Of a stretch of 64,000 nucleotides of DNA, positions 1-7,845 are shown piece after piece. The position numbers and the translations under genes were made by a program. The stretch is from Salinisphaera aquimarina (GTDB lineage Bacteria; Pseudomonadota; Gammaproteobacteria; Nevskiales; Salinisphaeraceae), in assembly GCF_042643355.1 (NCBI RefSeq), contig NZ_JBHRSS010000005.1, positions 38,963-102,962 on the forward strand, read 5' to 3'. Numbering within the stretch: position 1 is the stretch's first letter; each line of letters starts with the position of its first letter. Below the pieces are notes generated by a model, which saw only the letters and a list, made by a program, of their open reading frames with translations, was not told the DNA's origin and searched no databases.

Positions 1-1417
1 CCGACAGCAGGACGCCGGCCACGAAGAACTGCTTGAAGCGCCCCTTGGTCATCTCGTGGAGCGCCAGCTCCGAGTGAGCAGTCGGCGCCGGCGATGCGAC
101 TTCAGCCGCCACGAAGCCCAAGTGCACCAGCGTCGCTCCACCGGTCCACCACAGCAGTACCTGCACCGCGTCCGGCGCAAACCCCATGGCAAACGGCACG
201 ACAATCGCCGCGCCCGCCGCAATGGACTGCACCAGCAAATGAGGCGCAAGCAGCGGGTTTTGCCACAGATCGCGCGCCTTGGCCTGGCCAAACAGGAAGG
301 CCGTATAAATCGAGCTGAGTATGGCGAGCACGACACCGGGCCACATCAACCAGACGCTGATCCAGGTCGCCCCGTAAATACTCGATGCGAAATGGCCAGC
401 CAGAAGCGCGCTGTAGGCCACCAGAATCACGCCGCCCTTGACGAGCCAGCTATCCCATTGCGGCCTCCAGAAGATCATCCAGAACCGAAACGGATGGGAT
501 AGATCAGCAACCAGCAGCAAGCACGTCAGCGCAACAAAGAAACCGCCACCCACCGGCGCGACCCAACGCCACAGTGGATTGCCCGCGTCCATCAACCCCG
601 TGGCCACCAGCATCAGCGTTATCAGATAGATCCCGCTTCCAACGTTTTTGGTCCACGTGTAAGCGCTGACGCGCCAATCCCAAGGGCTTCTGTGCGCTTG
701 ATCGTAGGAAAGCTTGGCTGCGGCGGACGACGTACCCCGAGTGGGGTGACCAGAGGGAACAATATCGCTATCCCGGGCCTGCTGAGCCCAAGCGAAATTG
801 CCCCCTGCAGGTCGCGTGGCCGCCAACGGATCCAGGGTAGCCTGATGGGCGCCCTTGTAGAACAACTTGGGGCGGGTTTGTTTCTCCGGCTTGCGGACCA
901 TTACTACATCGCGGCTGACCGCTTGAGTCACGCGCGAGTCCGGATCATTCAGATCGCCGACGAAAATCGACTGGGTTGGACAAACGGTGACACAAGCGGG
1001 CTCCAGGCCAGAATCAATTCGGTGCGCGCAAAAATTGCACTTTTCAGCGGAATTGTCTTCTGGATTTATAAAGATCGCATCGTAGGGACATGCGGCGATG
1101 CAGGCTTTACAACCGATGCAGATATCCTTGTTGAAATCAACGATCCCATCGGGCCGCTTGTGCATGGCGCCGGTCGGACAAGCTGTCGTACAAGGCGAGT
1201 CCTCGCACTGGTTGCAACGCGTGACCTGGAATGCCCGACGTGCGTCGGGAAATTCACCGACATCGGCAGATTTAACGTAGGTCCGCGAGACACCGACAGG
1301 TACGTCATTTTCCGATTTGCAGGCTGTCGTGCAGGCATGGCAGCCAATACAGGACGTCTGATCGATGACCTTGGCCCAACGCGGAAGCGTTGGCTCGCTC
1401 TCGGTTGCTTGCTGCAT
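1..1417 (-). CDS. Fused four-cluster ferredoxin / NrfD-type membrane subunit (3' end outside window)
   Basis: The frame is open from the ATG at 1417 to the left edge (at least 472 codons). The first ~170 residues are a DmsB/PhsB-type electron-transfer subunit with four cysteine groups, CIGCHACTTAC, CNQCEDSPC, CIGCKACIAAC and CNFC...ACVTVC, enough for four [4Fe-4S] clusters. After a ~60-residue linker the chain becomes strongly hydrophobic, with several helices resembling NrfD/DmsC quinone-binding anchors. Subunits of this kind pass electrons between the membrane quinone pool and a molybdopterin oxidoreductase; the catalytic subunit is not visible and may lie to the left. These two modules are normally separate genes, so the fusion is notable. 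It is divergent from the LysR gene, with a palindrome in between. The substrate cannot be told. Confidence 0.85.
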   Translation of the reverse strand, partial: MQQATESEPTLPRWAKVIDQTSCIGCHACTTACKSENDVPVGVSRTYVKSADVGEFPDARRAFQVTRCNQCEDSPCTTACPTGAMHKRPDGIVDFNKDICIGCKACIAACPYDAIFINPEDNSAEKCNFCAHRIDSGLEPACVTVCPTQSIFVGDLNDPDSRVTQAVSRDVVMVRKPEKQTRPKLFYKGAHQATLDPLAATRPAGGNFAWAQQARDSDIVPSGHPTRGTSSAAAKLSYDQAHRSPWDWRVSAYTWTKNVGSGIYLITLMLVATGLMDAGNPLWRWVAPVGGGFFVALTCLLLVADLSHPFRFWMIFWRPQWDSWLVKGGVILVAYSALLAGHFASSIYGATWISVWLMWPGVVLAILSSIYTAFLFGQAKARDLWQNPLLAPHLLVQSIAAGAAIVVPFAMGFAPDAVQVLLWWTGGATLVHLGFVAAEVASPAPTAHSELALHEMTKGRFKQFFVAGVLLS

Positions 1418-1436
1418 TGTCGTGCTTGCCCACTAC

Positions 1437-1456
1437 ACTGTTGTTACAACGACAGT
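1437..1456. promoter_or_regulatory. Candidate LysR operator, imperfect 20-bp palindrome
   Basis: In the 102-bp gap between the divergent ferredoxin/NrfD gene and the LysR gene, arms ACTGTTGTT and AACGACAGT flank two central bases. Eight of nine arm positions pair. LysR regulators usually bind such T-N11-A dyads in divergent promoters, so it is a plausible autoregulatory and activation site. Inferred from position and symmetry only. Confidence 0.45.
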
Positions 1457-1519
1457 ACCCTTGGCGCGCCATCTTAAAAAGTACATTATTACGATACTTG
1501 CTATGCATTTTTCGCAACC

Positions 1520-2431
1520 ATGAACTTTCGCCAACTACGCGTTTTTCTTACGGTCGCCGATCTCGGCAGCTTCAGCGCCGCTGCAGAACATCTGTATTTG
1601 AGCCAGTCGGTGATCTCCCGCCATGTATCCGGACTCGAGCAGGCGCTCGGAAGCCTATTGCTGGATCGCTTGCCCCGCGGTGTCGAATCCACAGAGGCCG
1701 GCCGTGTGCTGGCGGACTACGCCCGGCGACTCTTCGCACTGGAAGCAGAAGCCCAGACTGCGCTCGAAGAGCTGCGAGATCTGCGCTCTGGCCGGCTACG
1801 TATCGGCGCCAGCATGACCATTGGCAACTATCTCCTGCCGAGAATTCTGGCGAGCTATCACGATCGTTATCCCTATGTAGACATAGAACTGTCGATCGCC
1901 AATACAGACACCATTCAAGACGATCTGCATGAACGACGGATCGATGTCGGCCTCACGGAAGGCTTCGTCGATGACGCCGCGTTCAACGTGCGAGCTTTTA
2001 CCGACGATGAACTGGTTCCAGTGGTCGCGGCGAATTCGAAGCTTGCGGCGATCGCAGAGTTGACGCTTGAGGACCTCGCCGCCGCACCATGCATCATGCG
2101 CGAAGCCGGTTCCGGCACCCGCGCTGTAATCGAACAGGCCATGGCTCGCTATGGGCTCAATTTTGACTACGCTATGTCTTTGGGGAGCACCGAGGCCGTC
2201 AAGCAGGCGGTGATCGCGGGCGCGGGTTTTACCATCGCCCCCCTGCATACCGTCGACAACGAGCTACGTGCAGGCCAGCTAGTGCAACTGCGCCCCACGA
2301 ATTTCGTCTTACGGCGTCCGTTGCATCTGCTGCAACTTCAGAATAAGCAGCCAACGCGCGCTTCCAAGGCCTTCATAGACCTGCTGAATGAGCAAATAGC
2401 GTCCGCTTTACACGGTGTTGATACCGATTAA
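1520..2431 (+). CDS. LysR-family transcriptional regulator
   Basis: 303 residues, the usual LysR length. The N-terminal winged helix-turn-helix is clear (MNFRQLRVFLTVADLGSFSAAAEHLYLSQSVISRHV split over residues 1-36), with a linker helix and a periplasmic-binding-protein-like effector domain from about residue 90 (RLRIGASMTIGNYLLPRIL). That effector segment resembles the CysL/CbbR-like subgroup, but the ligand is unknown. It is divergent from the iron-sulfur/NrfD gene and probably controls it from the palindrome at 1437-1456. It converges with the COG0523 GTPase gene across a 215-bp gap. The start is the first ATG, which matches the conserved family N terminus. Confidence 0.93.
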   Translation: MNFRQLRVFLTVADLGSFSAAAEHLYLSQSVISRHVSGLEQALGSLLLDRLPRGVESTEAGRVLADYARRLFALEAEAQTALEELRDLRSGRLRIGASMTIGNYLLPRILASYHDRYPYVDIELSIANTDTIQDDLHERRIDVGLTEGFVDDAAFNVRAFTDDELVPVVAANSKLAAIAELTLEDLAAAPCIMREAGSGTRAVIEQAMARYGLNFDYAMSLGSTEAVKQAVIAGAGFTIAPLHTVDNELRAGQLVQLRPTNFVLRRPLHLLQLQNKQPTRASKAFIDLLNEQIASALHGVDTD

Positions 2432-2646
2432 CGAAACATTTCCCGACTGTAAAACCGATTGTGGGACGCCGTATCACTTCACGGGCCTGGTAACAGCAAG
2501 GACTATTTTCCAGAGTTCGTCGGCTTATCGACTGACGTTTTTGAAGGATAGCTGGGACAGGATAATGCGCCGATTGCATGACGCGTCATATACCGGCGTA
2601 TCAGCGAGGGCGCAGCTCGCAGGCTTTATCGGTAACTCAGGGCCAA

Positions 2647-3624
2647 TCAGCATTCCGCCGTCAAGAGCAACTCACGAATAGCGGCAAAATCCGCATCTTC
2701 GGACGTACTGATGAATACGATTCTGGACACGTCGGGGGCCGCTCGCCCCGAGGACTTCAGTGCTCGCGAGTGTCCAGCAAATTGAATGATCGTCTCAACT
2801 GCGGGCTCCGATTCCAGTCGGACGAGACCCTTGGCTCTGAGCACATGCGGCGGCATCTCATCGAGCAGCAGACGCAGCTTGTCTCGACTTAGATCGCGGC
2901 TCGTTTCATAGGTCCATGTGGCGTAGATATGATCATGTTCCACAGGGCCGGCCGACATTGTTGTAGCCAACTTAACGCATTGGTCTGGCACACGGCCACG
3001 CGGCTTGACTGATCGCGCCACATCGGGACTTCGCACCAGTTCCCAGGGGATATCTGCATCCATTGCCACATGGATCGTGGCCTCGGGCACCACGCGACTG
3101 AGCCAACTCCGAAGCCGGGTTATATCAGCCGAGCCGACAAGATCAGCCTTGTTCAAGATCAGCATATCGGCTGCCTCGATCTGCCTCAGGACGGTATCGG
3201 CAATCCGACTATCCTCCATATGGGCTTCCACCGTCGAAGCATCAACGAGCACCATTACGCCATCGACCACCAGTATCGGATCCACCACGCCGACTTGTGC
3301 AATCTGCCGCGGGTCCGCGACACCGCTCGTCTCAATGACGATCCACTCCGGTACAGGATGCATCTCAGAGACGCGGATCAACGCCTCGGTCAAGTCATCG
3401 CCGATAGAGCAGCAGACGCATCCATTGGTAAGCGCAATCGTTTGGCCGCCAGCCGCGGCAATCATTCGCTCATCAACGTTAACCGAACCAAAATCATTGA
3501 CCAGGACTGCTGTCCGACCTGCGCGATCCGACTGAAGGATTCTGTTGATGAGAGTGGTCTTCCCGCTGCCCAGAAATCCGCCGACGACGGTAAGCGGGAT
3601 TGTCTTTCCTGCTTGGTTTATCAT
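2647..3624 (-). CDS. COG0523 (CobW/YeiR-type) metal-associated GTPase
   Basis: 325 residues. Walker A is GFLGSGKTT near residue 15, the family-defining metal-binding motif is GCVCCSIG, and the guanine-specificity motif NKAD follows. The shorter C-terminal CobW_C domain is present. These GTPases deliver or insert metals (often zinc) into client proteins. The ATG at 3624 shares its A with the TGA of the preceding amidohydrolase gene (TGATG), so translation is probably coupled and the metal-dependent amidohydrolase is a likely client; that link is inference. A start 17 codons upstream is open but would overlap the amidohydrolase. Last gene of the symporter-amidohydrolase-GTPase operon. Confidence 0.88.
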   Translation of the reverse strand: MINQAGKTIPLTVVGGFLGSGKTTLINRILQSDRAGRTAVLVNDFGSVNVDERMIAAAGGQTIALTNGCVCCSIGDDLTEALIRVSEMHPVPEWIVIETSGVADPRQIAQVGVVDPILVVDGVMVLVDASTVEAHMEDSRIADTVLRQIEAADMLILNKADLVGSADITRLRSWLSRVVPEATIHVAMDADIPWELVRSPDVARSVKPRGRVPDQCVKLATTMSAGPVEHDHIYATWTYETSRDLSRDKLRLLLDEMPPHVLRAKGLVRLESEPAVETIIQFAGHSRALKSSGRAAPDVSRIVFISTSEDADFAAIRELLLTAEC

Positions 3625-5276
3625 CACACCGCCGGGGGCGCCTTGAAAACATTGCCGCCCAGTACCGTTCCCCACACTTGAATATCCTTCAGTGCCGAAA
3701 CTGGCAAATCGAGAGGATTCTCATCCAAAACACAGAAATCGGCATACTTGCCGACTTCAATGGATCCTACTTCGTCGTCCATTTTCAGTGTATACGCCGC
3801 ACCCAGAGTAATAGCCCTGAGCGCCTGTTCCACGGAGATACGCTCGCCCTCGCCTAGAGTGCGACCGGATGCAGTCTCGCGATTTGTAGCGCACCAAGCC
3901 GTAAAAAGCGGACCGATAGGCGTGATCGGCGCATCCGAATGCATGGCATATGGAACGCGCTCGCGCTGCGCGGTCGCGCAGGCATTCATCCGCTGCGCAC
4001 GGGATGGCCCCATCGTCAGTGCGTAATGCGCGTCACCCCAGTAATAAATGTGATTGCAAAAGAGATTTACGCATACGCCGAGAGTAGCCATGCGCCGATA
4101 CTGGGCCGAATTCGCCATCTGCACATGCTGCAAAGTATGCCGATGATCTCTGCGGGGGTGCTTGACGAGCGCGTTTTCAATGGCGTCGAGCGCGACTTCC
4201 GTCGCCTGGTCACCATTCGTATGGATATGCAACTGGAAACCAGCGGCGTGATATTTTTCGATTAGCGTTACCGCCTCGTCGGGCGACGTAACCCATATCC
4301 CGTTGGCGTGGCCATTGTGATAGCCCGGCCACAGCAGCCGTGCAGTGAACCCCTGGATAGAACCATCCAGGACCAGTTTGACCGCGCCGAAACGCAACTT
4401 CGGACTATTGTGAGCTGTCGCAGCCTCAATTTTTTCGATCCCTTGTTCGATGGCATCGAGTGCGCCGATGGTCCGAAATGCCGGCACTAGCCGGACCGGA
4501 AAGGAGGCGTCTGATGTCGCGACCACGAGCGCGTCTCTATCGGCATCGGTCAATTCGTTATTGAGATCGGTTGCGGTCGTCACACCTGCCAACTGGGCAA
4601 GCTTCGCAAAATTCTCAAGTCCTGTTCTGGAGGCGCCGCCCAGCCGAAACGCATTGCCGATGGCCCGGTTGACCGGAAACATTGCGGCAAACTCCTGCAG
4701 TTCACCCGTGGGCTCGCCATCGGCGTGGCGTATTACGCCTTCGATATCCGAATCACTCGTGATACCGGCCTTGGTGAGCATCGCGCTGTTGACGTTCATC
4801 AAGTGAAAACTCGCATGCAAGACTGCAACAGGGCGTGTCTGGCTGACCTGGTCCAATTCGCGATTGGTGATTCTTTCACCCGAAAAATAAATCGGGTCAA
4901 ATCCCCAGGCGAGCAGTGGCGCGCCAGGCTCGGCGATTTGCATTTCCGCCTCTTTCAGCCGCTCGACAACCGCCGCTGGACTTTTCAAGCCTTGCCAGGT
5001 CCTGCCGTCCGGTCCTCGCCGATCGTAATAGCCCACATAGCAGAACTGCCACAAGCCACCTTCGTGAAGGTGCGAGTGACCTTCAATCAACCCCGGCATA
5101 AGGACCTTGTCCGCGAATCGATCGTCACTTTCGATATCGCCGTACTCCCGCATATCGTCCTGAGTACCAACCGCCAATATGCGTGCATCCCGAACCGCTA
5201 CGTGGGTGGCGTAAGGGCGATCGGCAGCCATGGTCAGAATTTTGCGTGCTTGAAAAACTGTAGTAGACGAACTCAT
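3624..5276 (-). CDS. Amidohydrolase, YtcJ-like (amidohydrolase family 3)
   Basis: 550 residues, the normal YtcJ/AepA-like length. The N-terminal metal pair occurs as GHSHLH at about residue 65; a conserved HIHTNGD segment and the late MHSDAPI segment provide further metal ligands expected of the TIM-barrel fold, and a C-terminal beta-sandwich closes the protein (GKYADFCVLDENPL). Cytoplasmic, no signal peptide. It should hydrolyse an amide or cyclic amide of unknown identity. It lies 109 bp downstream of a sodium:solute symporter and is coupled to a metal GTPase, suggesting uptake and breakdown of a nitrogenous compound with assisted metallation of the enzyme. Confidence 0.88.
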   Translation of the reverse strand: MSSSTTVFQARKILTMAADRPYATHVAVRDARILAVGTQDDMREYGDIESDDRFADKVLMPGLIEGHSHLHEGGLWQFCYVGYYDRRGPDGRTWQGLKSPAAVVERLKEAEMQIAEPGAPLLAWGFDPIYFSGERITNRELDQVSQTRPVAVLHASFHLMNVNSAMLTKAGITSDSDIEGVIRHADGEPTGELQEFAAMFPVNRAIGNAFRLGGASRTGLENFAKLAQLAGVTTATDLNNELTDADRDALVVATSDASFPVRLVPAFRTIGALDAIEQGIEKIEAATAHNSPKLRFGAVKLVLDGSIQGFTARLLWPGYHNGHANGIWVTSPDEAVTLIEKYHAAGFQLHIHTNGDQATEVALDAIENALVKHPRRDHRHTLQHVQMANSAQYRRMATLGVCVNLFCNHIYYWGDAHYALTMGPSRAQRMNACATAQRERVPYAMHSDAPITPIGPLFTAWCATNRETASGRTLGEGERISVEQALRAITLGAAYTLKMDDEVGSIEVGKYADFCVLDENPLDLPVSALKDIQVWGTVLGGNVFKAPPAV

Positions 5277-5385
5277 TCATTCTCCGAAAATCGATCGCCG
5301 ACACGATCCGGTAAAAATCCAACGTAACCAAAGCTCGGTTAAGCGCCCTACCTACGCGACGTGAACAGCCAGCAACCAACAGCCG

Positions 5386-6810
5386 CTAGACGGCGTCTTT
5401 ATCCTTGAGGCTGAAATAGTAAGCAGATACATCCTCATCGGAGGAATGCGTCGTCAGTAGACTCACGGTGGCCAGCACCAGGAACGATACGCCCAGCCCC
5501 GGCAGGATCTCGTGAATACCAAAGGGCCGCCCCAGTACATTCCAGAGAAGTCCGAAAACCAGTGAGACGATAATACTGGCCATCACTCCGCTCTTTGTGG
5601 CGCGTTCCCAGAACATTGCAGCCATCACCGGCATCACCAGCGTGATCGCGGACAATGACAAGGCATACGTGTATATCTTGATGATGTCATTGATGGAAAG
5701 AGCGATGACGAGACCCAGCACGGCCATACCACCCACTGACCAGCGCGAAACTTTCAGAACCGCCCGGTCATCGGCGGCCGGCTCAATCCATCCCTGATAG
5801 ATGTCCTTGGAGATATTCGTAGCGCCACTCAAGAGAAACGATGTGGCGCCGGTCAGCACCGCTGCAAAAAGCGAAATCATGAGAAAACCACCGAGCGCGG
5901 GGGTCGTCACACGCGTAAGGAAAAGGGTGTAAACCAGGTCGTGATCCGTATCGAGTGGTATGACTTGTCGCGCAACGATACCGATGCAGATCGACACGAG
6001 AGAAATCAAGGCTGCGACCACCATTCCGATACTCACCGACCAGACCGCCACCTTCGGGCTTCGAGCAGCGGTCAATCGTTGCCAAGTGGTTTGCCAAATC
6101 AGATAGAACGGTCCAAAAACAAATATGTATTTGAGAATATCCTTGGTCGGCAATGTGCCGCCGAGGGGGTTTAGATATTCACTGGGCGTATTCCGGATAA
6201 CAGTATCGACGCCACCTGCATAATGAATGCCCGCAAAAAGCAATATGAATGCACCAGCGACTATCAGTACTGATTGCGCCGCGTCTGTCCAGGCCACACT
6301 GGGCATACCGCCGAGCAATGTGAATGCGACACAAATGACGAAACCGAGGAGCATGCCCAAAAATTCGGGCATGTGAATTACGGTACTCAAGATCGATCCC
6401 ATCGCCACCAACTGCATACCGAAAGTCGGTGTCATGTACAAAATCGCGATGATAATCGCAGGTATGAGGCCTGTCGCTCGCCCAAATCTGCGTACAAATA
6501 GATCGGGAATCGTATAAAGCTTCAGCTTGCGGATGGTGGTACCCAGAATCACCGCAAGCAGAATCGATACCGGCGCAAATGTCTTGGAAAATATCCACGC
6601 CGCGCCCAAATCGAATCCCTTGCCGGCGGCGCCGATAATTGCGGCCGACCCAAGCACCGTGGCGGCGATACTCCCCACGATCGCAAAGGGGCCCAAACTG
6701 AAATCCGCCATAACGTACTGATCGGCGGTCTCCACTTTGCGCGAATAAATGAGACCTAACGCAAGAATGGCTGCGAGAAACAATACTAGCCAAACGATAT
6801 ACCAAGTCAT
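5386..6810 (-). CDS. Sodium:solute symporter (SSS family)
   Basis: 474 residues with about 13 hydrophobic helices, typical of SSS transporters. Recognisable features are the first helix, the YVMADFSLGPFAIVGS segment near residue 31, the SVAWTDAAQSVLIVAG signature and a long FLMISLFAAVLTGATSFLLS-type helix. It is an inner-membrane protein that couples sodium influx to uptake of an organic solute. First gene of the three-gene leftward operon and the likely importer of the substrate of the downstream amidohydrolase. The C terminus ends in a short charged tail. The substrate is not predictable. Confidence 0.9.
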   Translation of the reverse strand: MTWYIVWLVLFLAAILALGLIYSRKVETADQYVMADFSLGPFAIVGSIAATVLGSAAIIGAAGKGFDLGAAWIFSKTFAPVSILLAVILGTTIRKLKLYTIPDLFVRRFGRATGLIPAIIIAILYMTPTFGMQLVAMGSILSTVIHMPEFLGMLLGFVICVAFTLLGGMPSVAWTDAAQSVLIVAGAFILLFAGIHYAGGVDTVIRNTPSEYLNPLGGTLPTKDILKYIFVFGPFYLIWQTTWQRLTAARSPKVAVWSVSIGMVVAALISLVSICIGIVARQVIPLDTDHDLVYTLFLTRVTTPALGGFLMISLFAAVLTGATSFLLSGATNISKDIYQGWIEPAADDRAVLKVSRWSVGGMAVLGLVIALSINDIIKIYTYALSLSAITLVMPVMAAMFWERATKSGVMASIIVSLVFGLLWNVLGRPFGIHEILPGLGVSFLVLATVSLLTTHSSDEDVSAYYFSLKDKDAV

Positions 6811-7121
6811 GGCGCCCCTTTTTTACCCGACTGTCCAATACAACTCATTTTATTTCTTAAGCCGAAATAATTTATGGCCAATCTTTTAGTAGATTTGGAA
6901 GCTAGCAGCGGCAATTACGCCGGCGATAGAGCCAAACCTATTCATCAGGTGAGACCAGCAACCGAGAGTGATGGAGAATCCAAATCCGACGTGCACTTCC
7001 CTGGGTATTCCCCTCACCACTACTTTGGAATTATCCGTGAACGTCCTGGTGGGTTCCGAATCACCCCGGCTTCACCGTAGGCTCCAACTCTTGAGAGACT
7101 GGAGCTATAGAACAGAGCAAA
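6811..7121. other. Intergenic stretch without a recognisable gene
   Basis: It lies upstream of the symporter operon, so its left part should hold that operon's promoter. I see no convincing open frame or RNA gene before the IS3 remnant begins. Confidence 0.5.
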
Positions 7122-7480
7122 CAATATTCACCGGAAGTCCGCCAGCGTGCGGTGCGGATGGTGTCCGATCATCGAGACAAGTACGCGTCCCGGTGGGTGG
7201 CCATCGGCTCGATCGCAGGCAAGTTCGGCTCCACAACGAGACGCTGCGCTAGTGGGTGCGCTTAGGCCACGGTCAAGCGTAAGCGCGTCAATATGCTTGA
7301 GGGAGAGAATCGCGAGTTGAAGCGCGCGAACGAGACCCTGCGCACGGCTTCTGCGTATTTTGCCCTTAGCGCATCGACCGCCGAGACAAGTGATGATCGA
7401 TTTCATGGACGCCCAACACCACCCGTACGGTGTCGAGTCGATCTGCAGGGTCTTGCCGATCACATCCTGGACTTGTTCAG
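7122..7480 (+). pseudogene. Decayed IS3-family transposase (orfA and start of orfB)
   Basis: From 7122 the translation YSPEVRQRAVRMVSDHRDKY is the helix-turn-helix start of an IS3-type orfA. The frame then shifts, and the expected ETLRKWVR appears as ETLR-stop-WVR. The leucine-zipper segment LEGENRELKRANETLRTASA follows, and orfB begins at 7392 (MIDFMDAQHHPYGVESICRVLP) but breaks off after ~30 codons. No inverted repeats or catalytic DDE part remain. A dead relic beside the tRNA fragment, marking a site of repeated insertion. Confidence 0.8.
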
Positions 7481-7586
7481 GCGAAAAACCGAACAAGTCG
7501 GTCCCCAGCGTCGTTAAACTCGACAACAGCGCAATGCACAATTGTGCGAGGCGATCCAACAGTCTTGGGACACCAAACTAGCGAGC

Positions 7587-7624
7587 AAAAAAAAGACCAG
7601 AAACCGAAGGCTTCTGGTCTTTTT
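7587..7624 (-). terminator. Rho-independent terminator downstream of the tRNA-Arg fragment
   Basis: A 12-bp perfect stem (AAAAGACCAGAA / TTCTGGTCTTTT) encloses a 9-nt loop, with T-runs on both strands. On the minus strand it sits 5 nt after the CCA end of the tRNA-Arg fragment, exactly where a tRNA terminator belongs. Confidence 0.85.
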
Positions 7625-7629
7625 ACTTA

Positions 7630-7675
7630 TGGTGCGCCCGGAGAGAGTCGAACTCCCGACTGCGGTTCGTAGCCA
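7630..7675 (-). other. 3' fragment of tRNA-Arg(ACG), putative attachment site
   Basis: Read on the minus strand, this is the anticodon loop CTACGAA (anticodon ACG), the 3' anticodon-stem strand, a T-arm GGGAG-TTCGACT-CTCTC, acceptor strand CGGGCGC, discriminator A and CCA. The D-arm and 5' acceptor half are absent and the variable loop is short, so it cannot be a working tRNA. Such 3' fragments arise when a tyrosine recombinase inserts an element into a tRNA gene. The giant recombinase gene begins 170 bp to the right. An intact copy is expected at the other end, outside this window. Confidence 0.75.
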
Positions 7676-7782
7676 TATTTAGTGGCATCATATTAAGCGC
7701 CATTATTTTTCCTTCTGATGGATTATTCCACCTTATTTCCTTATTTGGTTTAGGTTTTTCGATATGATTTAGCGTATTCGCT

Positions 7783-7821
7783 ACCGCATTAACGCTGATC
7801 GTTGACGCTTAATACTGCGGT
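7783..7821. repeat. Imperfect inverted repeat upstream of the giant recombinase
   Basis: ACCGCATTAA (7783-7792) and the near-reverse TTAATACTGCGGT (7809-7821, three extra bases) face each other between the tRNA fragment and the recombinase start. It could be an arm-type binding site or an operator. Weak evidence. Confidence 0.3.
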
Positions 7822-7845
7822 TATGACTACGCAAAAGGCACTGTC

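Noticed and set aside
692..1477. 261-codon plus-strand frame near the left edge
   Set aside because: It is antisense to the ferredoxin/NrfD gene, whose cysteine motifs prove the minus-strand reading.
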